A DNA stretch of 64,000 nucleotides from Piscibacillus sp052246295 (GTDB taxonomy: Bacteria; Bacillota; Bacilli; Bacillales; Alkalibacillaceae): assembly GCA_052246295.1 (NCBI GenBank), contig JBQQCO010000004.1, one strand, 5' to 3'. The position numbers and the translations under genes are program-made. The notes beneath the pieces were generated by a model, which was not told where the DNA came from, did not search any database, and saw nothing but the letters and a program-made list of their open reading frames with translations. Below are positions 51,079-59,130 of the stretch, piece by piece (position 1 is the stretch's first letter; the number at the start of each line of letters is the position of its first letter).

Positions 51079-51795
51079 ATGAGAAAAGTTGTGAAGATCG
51101 TGATCATCATCTTAACACTTATTGTTTTAGTCGGTTATTCCATTAACGCATTGTCAAAACATCGATCGTTTGCATTGTTCGGTGACGTTGTGACACACGC
51201 TCCAACTGAAGAGAAAGTTGTAGCCCTGACGTTTGATGATGGCCCTGGCCCAAATGCTGATGAAATTTTATCCATACTAGATGAACAGGATGTAAAAGGA
51301 ACTTTTTATTTAGTAGGAGAAGAAATAGAAAAGAACAAAGAGGCATCGCGTAAAATTGTGGAAGCAGGACATGAGGTCGGCAACCATTCTTATACTCATA
51401 GAAGAATGATTCTCAAATCATATTCATTTGTAGAAGAAGAAATCGAAAAAACAGATGAATTAATACGTGAGATAGGTTACGAAGGAGAAATTACCTTTCG
51501 ACCACCATACGGCAGAAAACTTGTATCACTTCCACTTTATCTATCAAATCATGATCGGCCAGCAATCATGTGGAATTTAGAACCAGATTTCATGCCTGAC
51601 ATCTCTGATGACCCTGAGGGGATCGCCAATTATGTCGCAGAAAACATCGAACCTGGTTCTATCATCTTGTTACATGTCATGTATGAACATAGAATTCCGT
51701 CCCTTGAATCTGTTAGTAAAATCATCAGCTCACTAAAGGATCAAGGGTACGAGTTTGTGACAGTAAGTGATTTGTTGGAACAAAAACAACCTTAA
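51079..51795 (+). CDS. Polysaccharide deacetylase (NodB domain)
   Basis: A 238-residue extracytoplasmic enzyme. An N-terminal signal anchor VVKIVIIILTLIVLVGYSIN (4-23) precedes a NodB/CE4 domain: motif 1 TFDDGPGPNADEIL (about 51-64), motif 2 with the metal ligands in GNHSYTHRRM (about 104-113), RPPYGRK (motif 3) and the C-terminal IILLHVMYEHR. It would remove N-acetyl groups from peptidoglycan or another wall glycan. ATG at 51079 follows AAAGGAG. It ends tail to tail with the GPP34 gene, overlapping by 4 bp. Confidence 0.92.
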   Translation: MRKVVKIVIIILTLIVLVGYSINALSKHRSFALFGDVVTHAPTEEKVVALTFDDGPGPNADEILSILDEQDVKGTFYLVGEEIEKNKEASRKIVEAGHEVGNHSYTHRRMILKSYSFVEEEIEKTDELIREIGYEGEITFRPPYGRKLVSLPLYLSNHDRPAIMWNLEPDFMPDISDDPEGIANYVAENIEPGSIILLHVMYEHRIPSLESVSKIISSLKDQGYEFVTVSDLLEQKQP

Positions 51796-52478
51796 TTATT
51801 AGTAGAAATAGTGGCAGCCGTGGCAGCCCCGATACTCGCGAAGATGGCTACTTGCATTTCTTGAATCGTATCATTAACAGCCTTACTGTGAGCGTTGTTT
51901 TTCATAATAAAATTAATTTGTTTCTTGGCCTGTTTAAGCTCATGACTTGAAAAAACCATCTTTTCAAGGCTACATGCTTTAATGAGTCCAATGAGCACAG
52001 CCATTTTCTCATCCACCTCTTCATCTTGTAAGACGACTTTGTGAACACGCTCACGTATGGCATTTTCTTTCCCAGTGTTCTGAGATGGATAGATATCTTT
52101 AGTAAAGAAAAAGAACACTTTCTTTTCACTTTTGGTTAAAAAACCCCGTTCCACTAGCCTCTCTATGAATAAGCGGTGTTTCTTACGATACTGAATATGT
52201 CCGCCTAGTTTTTGTACCCAATATTTTAATTTTCTTGGCCGCCCATTACTCTTTTCGTGCATATATCTAATTAGTTCATCTAAAGTTGGGTCTTCAGAAT
52301 GGCGGCCATCCTTCAATTCAATATTTTTACCATCAAAATTTAAACAATCCTCTAACATTAATTCAAGCAGCGCCGCCCCTGCTAAGCCGTAATAAATAGA
52401 TTGGGAGGCATTGAAATTGATTTCACCTGTCTCATCATCTAGCGCAATTAATAATAACTGATCCGTTAAACGTAACAT
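51792..52478 (-). CDS. GPP34 (GOLPH3-like) family protein
   Basis: A 228-residue protein of the GPP34 family (PF05719), the bacterial relatives of Golgi phosphoprotein 3, a phosphatidylinositol-4-phosphate-binding protein. The family start LTDQLLLIALDDETGEI (4-20) and YYGLAGAALLELMLEDCLNF (about 29-48) are present. The later IYPSQNTGKENAIRERVHKVVL (about 129-150) and the C-terminal helices ending ASIGAATAATI follow. Bacterial functions are unknown. ATG at 52478 follows AAGGAGAC. It overlaps the deacetylase stop by 4 bp in antisense. Confidence 0.88.
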   Translation of the reverse strand: MLRLTDQLLLIALDDETGEINFNASQSIYYGLAGAALLELMLEDCLNFDGKNIELKDGRHSEDPTLDELIRYMHEKSNGRPRKLKYWVQKLGGHIQYRKKHRLFIERLVERGFLTKSEKKVFFFFTKDIYPSQNTGKENAIRERVHKVVLQDEEVDEKMAVLIGLIKACSLEKMVFSSHELKQAKKQINFIMKNNAHSKAVNDTIQEMQVAIFASIGAATAATISTNN

Positions 52479-52532
52479 GCTGAGGTCTCCTTTAGAAAAA
52501 CACGTGATATGCTTTATACGTATTCGGTGTCC

Positions 52533-53270
52533 TTAAGGTTTCAAGTAGTCCTCAATGTCCGAGACTTTATAGTTATTTTTGCTAAAAAGTTCATTTAAAA
52601 TATAAGCATGACCAAACCCGTAAATGACACATATACGTTCATCTTTTGATTCTACTAATTCATTTATATTTTCATAGATTCGTTTATTTCGATACTCCCA
52701 ATACTTCTCTACCCACAGCTTGCCAACCGGTTCATCTAACGTTCCAACATGTTTTAATAGCTTGTATAACTTCTTGTTATGCTCATTAATTTCCATGCTT
52801 AAAGCTAATAGATAATCTTTAATCGTAGAATTGGCTAGGAGCTCAGCTGACTTGCTCTCCATTATTTGTCCAATTTTCATAACCTCTTCAAATGATAGAG
52901 AGCCGTTTTCTCCAGCCCATTGTTGAGGGTCAGGTACACCTTCAACATCTTCATTCCAATCGACAGCGTAAATCTTTTTGTGACCCACCATTAGTGCCAA
53001 TCTGAAACCTAGTTGATAGATTTCATTACGTCTTAACTCAAATTCTTCGTTTATATATTGTTGATACTGTTCATTTAAAAGGTGTTGAGATTCCTTTGGA
53101 GCTTCGACAACAATTTTAGTCGGTTGATAGTTAGAAATGGCACTAACGACATCTAAGATCTCGTTCTGCCTCCGGTCACTCAACACATCATCAAATTCTG
53201 TATTAAATACATCATTGTTTGGATTGCCGAAGTGCCCTGTGCCTAGGATTAAAACATCAGGTTGAGTCAT
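52533..53270 (-). CDS. DUF5694-family protein
   Basis: A 245-residue soluble protein with the DUF5694 pattern: VLILGTGHFGNPNNDVFNTE (5-24), ILDVVSAISNYQPTKIVVEAP (about 38-58), VGHKKIYAVDWNEDVEG (about 95-111) and the end DERICVIYGFGHAYILNELF. The GxGH near the start and GHAYIL near the end recall TraB-like folds. No function is known. ATG at 53270 follows GGGGAAAATTTTA. It lies 54 bp upstream of the GPP34 gene on the same strand and may share its transcript. Confidence 0.8.
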   Translation of the reverse strand: MTQPDVLILGTGHFGNPNNDVFNTEFDDVLSDRRQNEILDVVSAISNYQPTKIVVEAPKESQHLLNEQYQQYINEEFELRRNEIYQLGFRLALMVGHKKIYAVDWNEDVEGVPDPQQWAGENGSLSFEEVMKIGQIMESKSAELLANSTIKDYLLALSMEINEHNKKLYKLLKHVGTLDEPVGKLWVEKYWEYRNKRIYENINELVESKDERICVIYGFGHAYILNELFSKNNYKVSDIEDYLKP

Positions 53271-53362
53271 TAAAATTTTCCCCTTCTCACAAAAAATGTT
53301 AATAAAATGATAACATATTAAATTACTAGCAGAACCTTACATTTATATAATTTACATAATAA

Positions 53363-53393
53363 AAACGCTCAAGGACTAGTGCCCTAAGCGTTT
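53363..53393 (-). terminator. Terminator of the Nudix gene at 53384
   Basis: Stem AAACGCT/AGCGTTT with inner AGGAC/GCCCT partial pairing; it overlaps the gene end and is followed by TTATTATGT on the minus strand. Confidence 0.6.
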
Positions 53394-53908
53394 ACATGGT
53401 GCGCTCCCATCTGATCTCTCATATCAAATAGCAAATGAATTAAAGAATGGTAATAAGGAAGAAACAAACCTTCATCTATTTTTAATAAAATCTCTTCTTT
53501 TGATGCCCATTTAACTGTTTGAACCTCTTCAGTCGGTATAGGAAGACTTGATAGATCAACATCAGTTTTTACAATAAATATGTCATCAAACCCGTTATCA
53601 AAATTAATCGTTAATGAAGGGCGTTTTTGACTTAAATCTATGTGGTACCTTAACTCCTCAAACACCTCACGTTCAGCCGCTTGTTGAGGATTTTCACCAG
53701 CTACCGCACTGCCCCCAACAGTTAAATCCCACATGCTAGGCCAATGCTCTCGATTGGACTGTCGCTGTTGAATAAGCATCTCACCCTTCTCATTAAACAT
53801 GCAAACATGAACCACTAGGTGCAAGTCTCCCTGTTTAAAAGCGTCACCTCGAGTCATCTTTCGACCTGTATTATTTCGTTGTAGGTCATACACATCCCAG
53901 ATCTCCAT
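53384..53908 (-). CDS. Nudix protein, IDI-like subgroup
   Basis: A 174-residue Nudix protein resembling isopentenyl-diphosphate isomerase-type members (YfcD-like). It opens EIWDVYDLQRNNTGRKMTRG, then HLVVHVCMFNEKGEMLIQQR (about 30-49), and the Nudix box GGSAVAGENPQQAAEREVFEEL (about 65-86). Yet no other isoprenoid gene is present, and such proteins are often pyrophosphatases of unknown substrate. ATG at 53908 follows GGGGGAA. A terminator lies on each side, so it is monocistronic. Confidence 0.87.
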   Translation of the reverse strand: MEIWDVYDLQRNNTGRKMTRGDAFKQGDLHLVVHVCMFNEKGEMLIQQRQSNREHWPSMWDLTVGGSAVAGENPQQAAEREVFEELRYHIDLSQKRPSLTINFDNGFDDIFIVKTDVDLSSLPIPTEEVQTVKWASKEEILLKIDEGLFLPYYHSLIHLLFDMRDQMGAHHVNA

Positions 53909-53976
53909 CGAATTCCCCCAAATATAATAATAAAAGCAAATTTACGCTTAAACCATTGAATTGTCAATATAAAAAA

Positions 53977-54004
53977 AGCACTAAACCGCTGTGGATTTAG
54001 TGCT
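53977..54004 (-). terminator. Terminator of the FMN reductase gene
   Basis: Stem AGCACTAAA/TTTAGTGCT with 10-nt loop, followed on the minus strand by seven T. Confidence 0.9.
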
Positions 54005-54017
54005 CTCATCTTAATTA

Positions 54018-54626
54018 TTAAACTGTTACTTCACTTTTTCTAACTGATTTTAATGCTCCGCTCCAGCTGTTTACCTGATCGAGTAGCATATTTACATTAT
54101 CTAAATGAAGGTCTTGAGGCTTAAATGTGGTTCCATCCACAAAGTCTGTAAATAATGATAGTGTTGGATGAGCACGCACGTCAGCCACCATTAATTCACC
54201 TAAGATTCCACGTAGATGCTCCGCTGCACGGGCACCACCTGTAGAACCATAACTCACGATTCCAGCAGCCTTATTGTTCCAAGGTTCTCTCGCTAAGTCT
54301 AACGCGTTTTTCAGTGAAGCTGATAAACTATGATTATATTCTTGTACAATGAAGATAAAACCATCTAGACTATCTAATTTTTCATTCCATTTAACAATCC
54401 CTGGTGCATCCCCTTCGCCAAGTAAAGGCAACTCATAATCCTTAATGTCTACAATTTCATAGTTTGCATCGTTACGTTGGTCCGCGATACCTTTTACCCA
54501 TTCACCAACTTGCGGGCTCACACGACCTTCTCTAGTACTTCCTAAAATAATACCAATATTTAAATCCTGACCCATATTATTTTCCTCCTCAGTATTGTTT
54601 TTAAATAATTTAGTTAAAAGACTCAT
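54018..54626 (-). CDS. NAD(P)H-dependent FMN reductase/azoreductase-like flavoprotein
   Basis: A flavodoxin-fold protein (FMN_red, PF03358) of 202 residues from ATG 54626, or 185 from ATG 54575. Typical pieces are IGIILGSTREGRVSPQVGEW at the start, the FMN loop in FIFVQEYNHSLSASLKNALD and VSYGSTGGARAAEHLR. Both start codons have good ribosome sites (GGAAGG and GAGGAGG); the domain itself begins after the second. It would reduce flavin, quinone or azo compounds with NAD(P)H. It lies 32 bp downstream of the broken doxX gene and probably shares its operator. Confidence 0.88.
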   Translation of the reverse strand: MSLLTKLFKNNTEEENNMGQDLNIGIILGSTREGRVSPQVGEWVKGIADQRNDANYEIVDIKDYELPLLGEGDAPGIVKWNEKLDSLDGFIFIVQEYNHSLSASLKNALDLAREPWNNKAAGIVSYGSTGGARAAEHLRGILGELMVADVRAHPTLSLFTDFVDGTTFKPQDLHLDNVNMLLDQVNSWSGALKSVRKSEVTV

Positions 54627-54657
54627 ATTATGCACCTTCCAAAAATGATATTTTTAT

Positions 54658-55028
54658 CTAAGCATTAAATAGCTTTTGATCTAACGATAAAGTTGGTTTG
54701 TCAGCGAAAACGAAGTATAGTGACATAGCTAATAACAATAGCTCTAATTCGTAGCCTGCCATTTGTCCATCGCCTAAGAAACCAAGTGGAAATTTTGCTA
54801 TAACAATGGCTCCAAGCATAATCACTGCAAGCGCACCACTAATCGTTCTCGTCGCAAAACCAAGGATTAAGGCAATTCCACCTACTAATTCAATAGTTGC
54901 AACAAGATAGGCTAATGCGCCAACCAGGCCTAGGCTGTCAAAATAACCTACTGTATTGGAAATACCTCCCTGAAACTTAACCCTAAAACCAACCTTAAAA
55001 TGAGCTGGCCAATTTCTTGCTTGTTCAT
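54658..55028 (-). pseudogene. doxX-family gene with N-terminal deletion and frameshift
   Basis: ATG at 55028, behind AAGGGGGAGAT, opens MNKQEIGQLILRLVLGLSF and soon reaches a stop. In another frame the sequence continues from about 54973 as GGISNTVGYFDSLGLVGALA and on through LVATIELVGGIALILGF, FPLGFLGDGQMAGYELELLL and VFADKPTLSLDQKLFNA, with stop at 54658. Intact DoxX proteins have about ten extra residues, typically with an FFVHG stretch, at the break, so a deletion of some 25-30 bp with frame change explains it. DoxX proteins are small membrane proteins linked to quinone and redox stress, often beside azoreductases, as here. Confidence 0.85.
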
Positions 55029-55054
55029 GTTATCTCCCCCTTAACTTACTTTAT

Positions 55055-55081
55055 GTAACTAACTTTATATTAGTTAGTAAC
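55055..55081 (-). promoter_or_regulatory. Inverted-repeat operator before doxX
   Basis: GTAACTAACT (55055-55064) and AGTTAGTAAC (55072-55081) form a dyad with a 7-nt centre; the inner ACTAACT/AGTTAGT is perfect. It lies 27 bp upstream of the doxX ATG. In Bacilli, catD/doxX-azoreductase genes are controlled by MarR/DUF24 quinone sensors such as YodB and CatR, which bind TTACTA-type dyads, so such control is plausible. The regulator is not in this window. Confidence 0.65.
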
Positions 55082-55114
55082 TTATGTCAAGTAAATAACT
55101 ACAACTCCATAAAA

Positions 55115-55144
55115 AAACTGAGTTCGAAATTTCGAACTCAGTTT
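55115..55144. terminator. Perfect palindromic bidirectional terminator
   Basis: A 30-bp perfect palindrome (arms AAACTGAGTTCGAAA and TTTCGAACTCAGTTT) lies 13 bp before the end of the YdhG-type gene and in front of the doxX operator. It can serve both strands. Confidence 0.88.
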
Positions 55145-55157
55145 TCGGATCCAAACT

Positions 55158-55529
55158 TTATTTTCTCCAAAACGTCGTGTAGTCTGCCTTATCTATAATA
55201 TTAAAATCAATTATTTTCTGTAGTAGAGAATAATTCACTTCATCTTTCCAAGGAATAGGGATCATATGCTTTGTGTAATCGTATCCTGCCTGCTTTATGT
55301 CTTCTTCTAAATGTTCAATGGTGACCGTTTCAGGAGCTACTGCCATGTGCTTTTTTGAGACACTAAAGGCAATAATAAACGTTCCATGATCCTGGAACAT
55401 CGGTTGATTCCACTTCACAACCGGCTCTAATTTTGGATAACTCTCTTGAATCCAATCCAAAACTTTCTTCAATCTTTCACGGTGTGAAGTATCACTTATA
55501 GTTTCTAAAAAATCTTTATGAGTTTCCAT
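55158..55529 (-). CDS. YdhG/DUF1801-type (Fra-like) protein
   Basis: A 123-residue protein of the DUF1801 family, with LKKVLDWIQESYPKLEPVVKWNQPMF (about 20-45), GTFIIAFSVSKKHMAVAPE (about 49-67) and PWKDEVNYSLLQKIIDFNI. Family members are named frataxin-homolog iron chaperone Fra or YdhG in Bacillus, where an iron-delivery role has been proposed. ATG at 55529 follows GGAGGTAAGGGG. It lies 15 bp after the YdeI-type gene, another protein with a DUF1801 domain, so both are in one operon. Confidence 0.87.
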   Translation of the reverse strand: METHKDFLETISDTSHRERLKKVLDWIQESYPKLEPVVKWNQPMFQDHGTFIIAFSVSKKHMAVAPETVTIEHLEEDIKQAGYDYTKHMIPIPWKDEVNYSLLQKIIDFNIIDKADYTTFWRK

Positions 55530-55544
55530 TCCCCTTACCTCCTA

Positions 55545-56138
55545 TTAATCGTTCATGCCCTTACCATCAAGTATTTTTTGTATATATTTTTCAACTCTAG
55601 CTTGTCGGGTATCAGATTTTTTGGCTTTAGAAAAATGCAATAGATAAGCTCTTTGTCGCCCAGGAGTTAATGACTCAAACGCTGTTTTTAATTCTGGCAT
55701 TTCATCGAATTTGATTTGTAGCTCTTCAGGTACCGTGTATTGTGTTGTATCTTTAAAATCTACCTTTAAACCAGCTTTCTCTACTTCAATGGCCTGATGA
55801 ATATAATGTTTAATCTTGTCTTCATTGTCCACAATTTCTTGAACATCCGTAAAACGAATTTGACGGGCTGATTGAGTGTTTTCCGTTTGTTGAATTAACA
55901 TGTTATCTAGATCCTTTAACAAGGCACCTTTATGAAACAACAACGCACAATAATGCTTAAAGCCATGAATAAGCACAACATTGTTCCCATCGTATGTATA
56001 ACAAGGATGATTCCATTTAAAGTCTTCCGTTAAGTCACAGTCCAGAACAATCTGTCTTAACTTCGTAAACTCATCTTTCCACTTCTTCTCATTCGTTAAA
56101 AATTCATCAACCTTATGTGTTGTATATGTTTCTGACAT
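55545..56138 (-). CDS. YdeI/OmpD-associated-type protein
   Basis: A 197-residue protein. The N-terminal half is a DUF1801 domain (LRQIVLDCDLTEDFKWNHPCYTY, about 26-48, and FKHYCALLFHKGALL). The C-terminal part is the YdeI segment (PEELQIKFDEMPELKTAFES, then LTPGRQRAYLLHFSKAKKSDTR). The cellular role is not known; some members are called bacteriocin-protection proteins. I chose ATG 56138 behind GAGGTG. A 16-bp palindrome lies 29 bp upstream and the YdhG-type gene follows. Confidence 0.87.
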   Translation of the reverse strand: MSETYTTHKVDEFLTNEKKWKDEFTKLRQIVLDCDLTEDFKWNHPCYTYDGNNVVLIHGFKHYCALLFHKGALLKDLDNMLIQQTENTQSARQIRFTDVQEIVDNEDKIKHYIHQAIEVEKAGLKVDFKDTTQYTVPEELQIKFDEMPELKTAFESLTPGRQRAYLLHFSKAKKSDTRQARVEKYIQKILDGKGMND

Positions 56139-56166
56139 TTTGATACACCTCACATTTTTAAAAATT

Positions 56167-56182
56167 AAACAAACGTTTGTTT
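56167..56182 (-). promoter_or_regulatory. Perfect 16-bp palindromic operator
   Basis: AAACAAACGTTTGTTT is perfectly symmetric and lies 29 bp upstream of the YdeI-type ATG. The form AAACnnnCGTTT resembles TetR-family operators. The regulator is not identified, and no TetR gene is adjacent. Confidence 0.6.
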
Positions 56183-56228
56183 TAATTTGATTCTGATTTA
56201 ATAGTCTTAATTATAACAAATAATTAAG

Positions 56229-56261
56229 AGGCGTTTGCGCGTGCAAACGCCTAATTTTTTT
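56229..56261. terminator. GC-rich terminator hairpin
   Basis: A 10-bp stem AGGCGTTTGC/GCAAACGCCT with GCGT loop, followed on the plus strand by AATTTTTTT. No plus-strand gene precedes it; it may stop transcription from the dihydrouridine synthase side as well. Confidence 0.8.
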
Positions 56262-56285
56262 GAAGATGGTAAACCACCAACGTAG

Positions 56286-56411
56286 ATATCGACCCCTCTT
56301 TCTAATTTATCGACCCTATTTTGGGAAATATCGACCACGAATTTTGTCGACGCGGTAAAAATCGTCTTTTTATCGACCCCTAAAACGATTTTATCGACCT
56401 TTATACTAAAA
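56286..56411. repeat. 21-bp phased word array, ATCGACCCC type (6 units, twin of 39986)
   Basis: Six units in the same order as at 39986: two ATATCGACCC/TTATCGACCC units, the unit ATATCGACCACGAATTTTGTC, the off-word unit GACGCGGTAAAAATCG, then two TTATCGACC units. The 7-bp lead GTAGATATC is also similar. It lies between the terminators at 56261 and of the dihydrouridine synthase gene, whose strand is opposite to the word orientation. Confidence 0.9.
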
Positions 56412-56454
56412 AAAGAGCAAACCCTCGTAGGACATGCTCTTCATAACTATTATA

Positions 56455-57438
56455 TTAGCGCACAGGTTCTTTATAATTGCTTTCATAAGCATCAAGCAGT
56501 TCGCGAACTTCATCTGTCGATTCCGTGCTCATCAACTTGTTTCTAAGCTCACTCGCCCCTCGGAAGCCTTTAACGTAAATTTTAAAGAAACGGCGAAGTG
56601 GCTTAAACACTCTTGGTTCAAGTTCTTCAGAATATTTATCATGAAGATCGAGCTGTAGTCTAAGTAGATCAAGTAATTCCTCACTTGTGTGCTCTTTCTT
56701 CTCTTTTTCAAACGCAAAAGGATTATGGAAAATCCCACGCCCGATCATAACACCATCTACACCATACTTCTCAACGAGTTCAAGTCCCTTCTGACGATCT
56801 GGAATATCACCGTTGATGGTTAGTAACGTGTGAGGTGCTACTTCGTCACGAAGTTTTTTAATCTCAGGGATTAGCTCCCAGTGAGCCGGCACATTACTCA
56901 TTTCCTTCTTCGTTCGAAGGTGAATGGATAAATTCACAATATCCTGTTCTAATAAATGCCTTAACCAATCGTGCCATTCATCGACTCTTGAATAACCAAG
57001 TCTGGTTTTAACACTAACAGGGAGTCCACCGGCTTTAGCTGCTTGGACAATGTCAGCTGCGACGTCTGGACGACGGATTAATCCGCACCCCTTACCTTTT
57101 GTCGCTACATTTGGTGCAGGACAGCCCATGTTAATATCTACCCCACGATAGCCCATTTCAGCCATTCCGATACTCATTTGACGGAAATATTCAGGTTTAT
57201 CACCCCAAATATGAGCGACAATGGGTTGTTCGTCTTGAGTATATGTCAAACGACCACGCAAGCTATTGCGCCCTTCCGGATGACAATAACTTTCGGTATT
57301 CGTAAACTCTGTAAAAAACACGTCTGGTCTAGCCGCTTCAGTGATTACATGACGAAACACCACGTCCGTCACAGCTTCCATAGGCGCTAGCACAAAAAAC
57401 GGCTTCGGCAGCTCATGCCAAAAATTTTCCTTCATCAT
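56455..57438 (-). CDS. tRNA dihydrouridine synthase (YfjN-type)
   Basis: A 327-residue FMN enzyme that reduces uridine to dihydrouridine in tRNA D loops, using NADPH. The Dus barrel signatures are present: FVLAPMEAVTDVVFRHVI (about 16-33), DINMGCPAPNVATKGKGCG (about 101-119) with the catalytic Cys in GKGCG, SVKTRLGY and GVDGVMIGRGIFHNPFAF (about 226-243). In B. subtilis the yfjN gene neighbours yfjO, the RumA-type methyltransferase, as it does here at 57558. A stem AAGAGCA/TGCTCTT right after the stop may terminate it. Confidence 0.93.
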   Translation of the reverse strand: MMKENFWHELPKPFFVLAPMEAVTDVVFRHVITEAARPDVFFTEFTNTESYCHPEGRNSLRGRLTYTQDEQPIVAHIWGDKPEYFRQMSIGMAEMGYRGVDINMGCPAPNVATKGKGCGLIRRPDVAADIVQAAKAGGLPVSVKTRLGYSRVDEWHDWLRHLLEQDIVNLSIHLRTKKEMSNVPAHWELIPEIKKLRDEVAPHTLLTINGDIPDRQKGLELVEKYGVDGVMIGRGIFHNPFAFEKEKKEHTSEELLDLLRLQLDLHDKYSEELEPRVFKPLRRFFKIYVKGFRGASELRNKLMSTESTDEVRELLDAYESNYKEPVR

Positions 57439-57557
57439 ATTTCGAACCCTTTCCTTACAAATCTATATCAATTATATTTGTATAATCTTTAGCCATTATA
57501 TAATGTAATAGCAATCAGCAAAAAGTGCAAGGAAATTTAATTAGAAAAATATTCTTT

Positions 57558-59000
57558 TCACTTTAGTTCTAATAACGCCACATTCTCAATATGACTCGTC
57601 TGTGGAAACATATCTACAGGCTGCATTCGTTTTACGTCATAACCTTTTTTCGTTAAATACTTTAAGTCACGTACTTGTGTCTCTGGATTACAGGAGATGT
57701 ACACGACTCGAGACGGTTTTAGTTTTACTAAACTAGATAAAAAAGCTTCATCACTTCCGCTTCGAGGTGGATCTAAAAAGACAACATCTACTTTCTCGCC
57801 TTTTGCTGCTAGTTGCGTCATGTACTCTCCAGCATCAGCTTGGTAAAACCGTGCATTCTGTATGTTGTTACGCTTAGAGTTTCGAATCGCATCTCGAACC
57901 GCACCTTTGTTTAATTCAATTCCGATCACTTTTCCTGCTTGTTTACTTGCGACAAGTCCAATAGTTCCAATTCCGCAGTAAGCATCCACCACTTTTTCTT
58001 TACCAGTAAGCCCTGCCATCTGAATAGCTTCGTTATAAAGCTTTTCGGTTTGTACAGGGTTAATCTGATAAAAAGATTTAGCTGAGATTTCGAAATCTAA
58101 TTCACATAACGTGTCAGTAATCGTCCCTTTTCCGAATAATACTTTTTCTTGATCACCTAAAACCATGCTGTCGCTTCTTTGGTTAATGTTCAGTAAAATA
58201 GTCGAGATGTCAGGATGCTCTTTTCGTAAAGCTTTCACGAAGTTCTTCTTTCCTTTGAATATTGGAGAAGCAACGACAATCACAACCATAATTTCCCCAC
58301 TCTTCTTACCGACTTTGACCATAACGTGTCGTAAAAAGCCTTGCCCTATATCTTCGTTATAAGGTTGTAGCTTAAACGACTTCGCTAAATCCGTGACGGT
58401 CTGGATAATTTCATCTGCCTTCGGGTCATGAATAATGGAGCCTTTCATTGGAATGATTCGATGCGAATTGGGAGCATAACGTCCACTAATAATCTGACGC
58501 TTTTTGTTCAGACCAAACGTCATGACATTTTTGTTTCGGTAATCATAAGGATGGTCCATCGTTATAATCGGTTCTGGCTTACCGTAAGGCTTCATCAGAT
58601 CATCTACGACCTTTTGCTTGAAACGAGTTTGCGCTTCATAGGTCATGTGCTGAATCTGACAACCACCGCATTCATCATCAAACTTTTTAGGTGGTCTCGC
58701 CCGATCTTCTGAGGAATGAATCAGACGCTTAACTTCAGCATTGAAATAGCGTCCTTTTTTATAAATCGCTACTTCAGCCTTTTCACCCGGAAGTAGTTGT
58801 TCAACCTCAAGCTGCTTCCCATCCCAGTGAATAATGCCTTTCCCTTCATTCGTAAGCCCCTGACAAGTGACTTCAACCGTAGTACTTTTCTTTCCTCGGC
58901 TTTGGTTACTTGCACCAGGCTGTCTGCTTTGTTTTTTAACTTGTTGATTGGGTTTATTATGCGGTCGTTTTCTAGACCGATTGTTATGACGTTTTGACAT
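57558..59000 (-). CDS. RumA-type 23S rRNA m5U methyltransferase, YfjO-like, Fe-S ligands incomplete
   Basis: A 480-residue class I SAM-dependent uracil-5 methyltransferase. A basic N-terminal tail (1-42, RHNNRSRKRPHNK) is followed by a TRAM domain (about 48-105), a central domain and the SAM domain with VDAYCGIGTIGLVA (about 334-347), LDPPRSG and the nucleophile Cys in YISCNPETQ (about 434). Where RumA has a four-Cys iron-sulfur site, only ECGGC (two Cys) is left; the CX5 ligand upstream is Lys (PPKKFDDECGGC) and the fourth is missing (PMKGSIIHDP). The paralogue at 59414 keeps all four. Confidence 0.92.
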   Translation of the reverse strand: MSKRHNNRSRKRPHNKPNQQVKKQSRQPGASNQSRGKKSTTVEVTCQGLTNEGKGIIHWDGKQLEVEQLLPGEKAEVAIYKKGRYFNAEVKRLIHSSEDRARPPKKFDDECGGCQIQHMTYEAQTRFKQKVVDDLMKPYGKPEPIITMDHPYDYRNKNVMTFGLNKKRQIISGRYAPNSHRIIPMKGSIIHDPKADEIIQTVTDLAKSFKLQPYNEDIGQGFLRHVMVKVGKKSGEIMVVIVVASPIFKGKKNFVKALRKEHPDISTILLNINQRSDSMVLGDQEKVLFGKGTITDTLCELDFEISAKSFYQINPVQTEKLYNEAIQMAGLTGKEKVVDAYCGIGTIGLVASKQAGKVIGIELNKGAVRDAIRNSKRNNIQNARFYQADAGEYMTQLAAKGEKVDVVFLDPPRSGSDEAFLSSLVKLKPSRVVYISCNPETQVRDLKYLTKKGYDVKRMQPVDMFPQTSHIENVALLELK

Positions 59001-59130
59001 TTAGATCTACCAACTTTTCTTCTATGTTTGACACTCTATTATAAGCTACCCAAAGCATTGAGTAAAATATACGTTAACAAAAATAGAGAGACCCTTAATG
59101 TAGGTCCCCCTGAATGATTAATTTTCCTGT

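Noticed and set aside
53384..53908. Isopentenyl-diphosphate isomerase
   Set aside because: Similarity is to the IDI-like Nudix subgroup only; there is no isoprenoid context, so a specific isomerase call is not supported.
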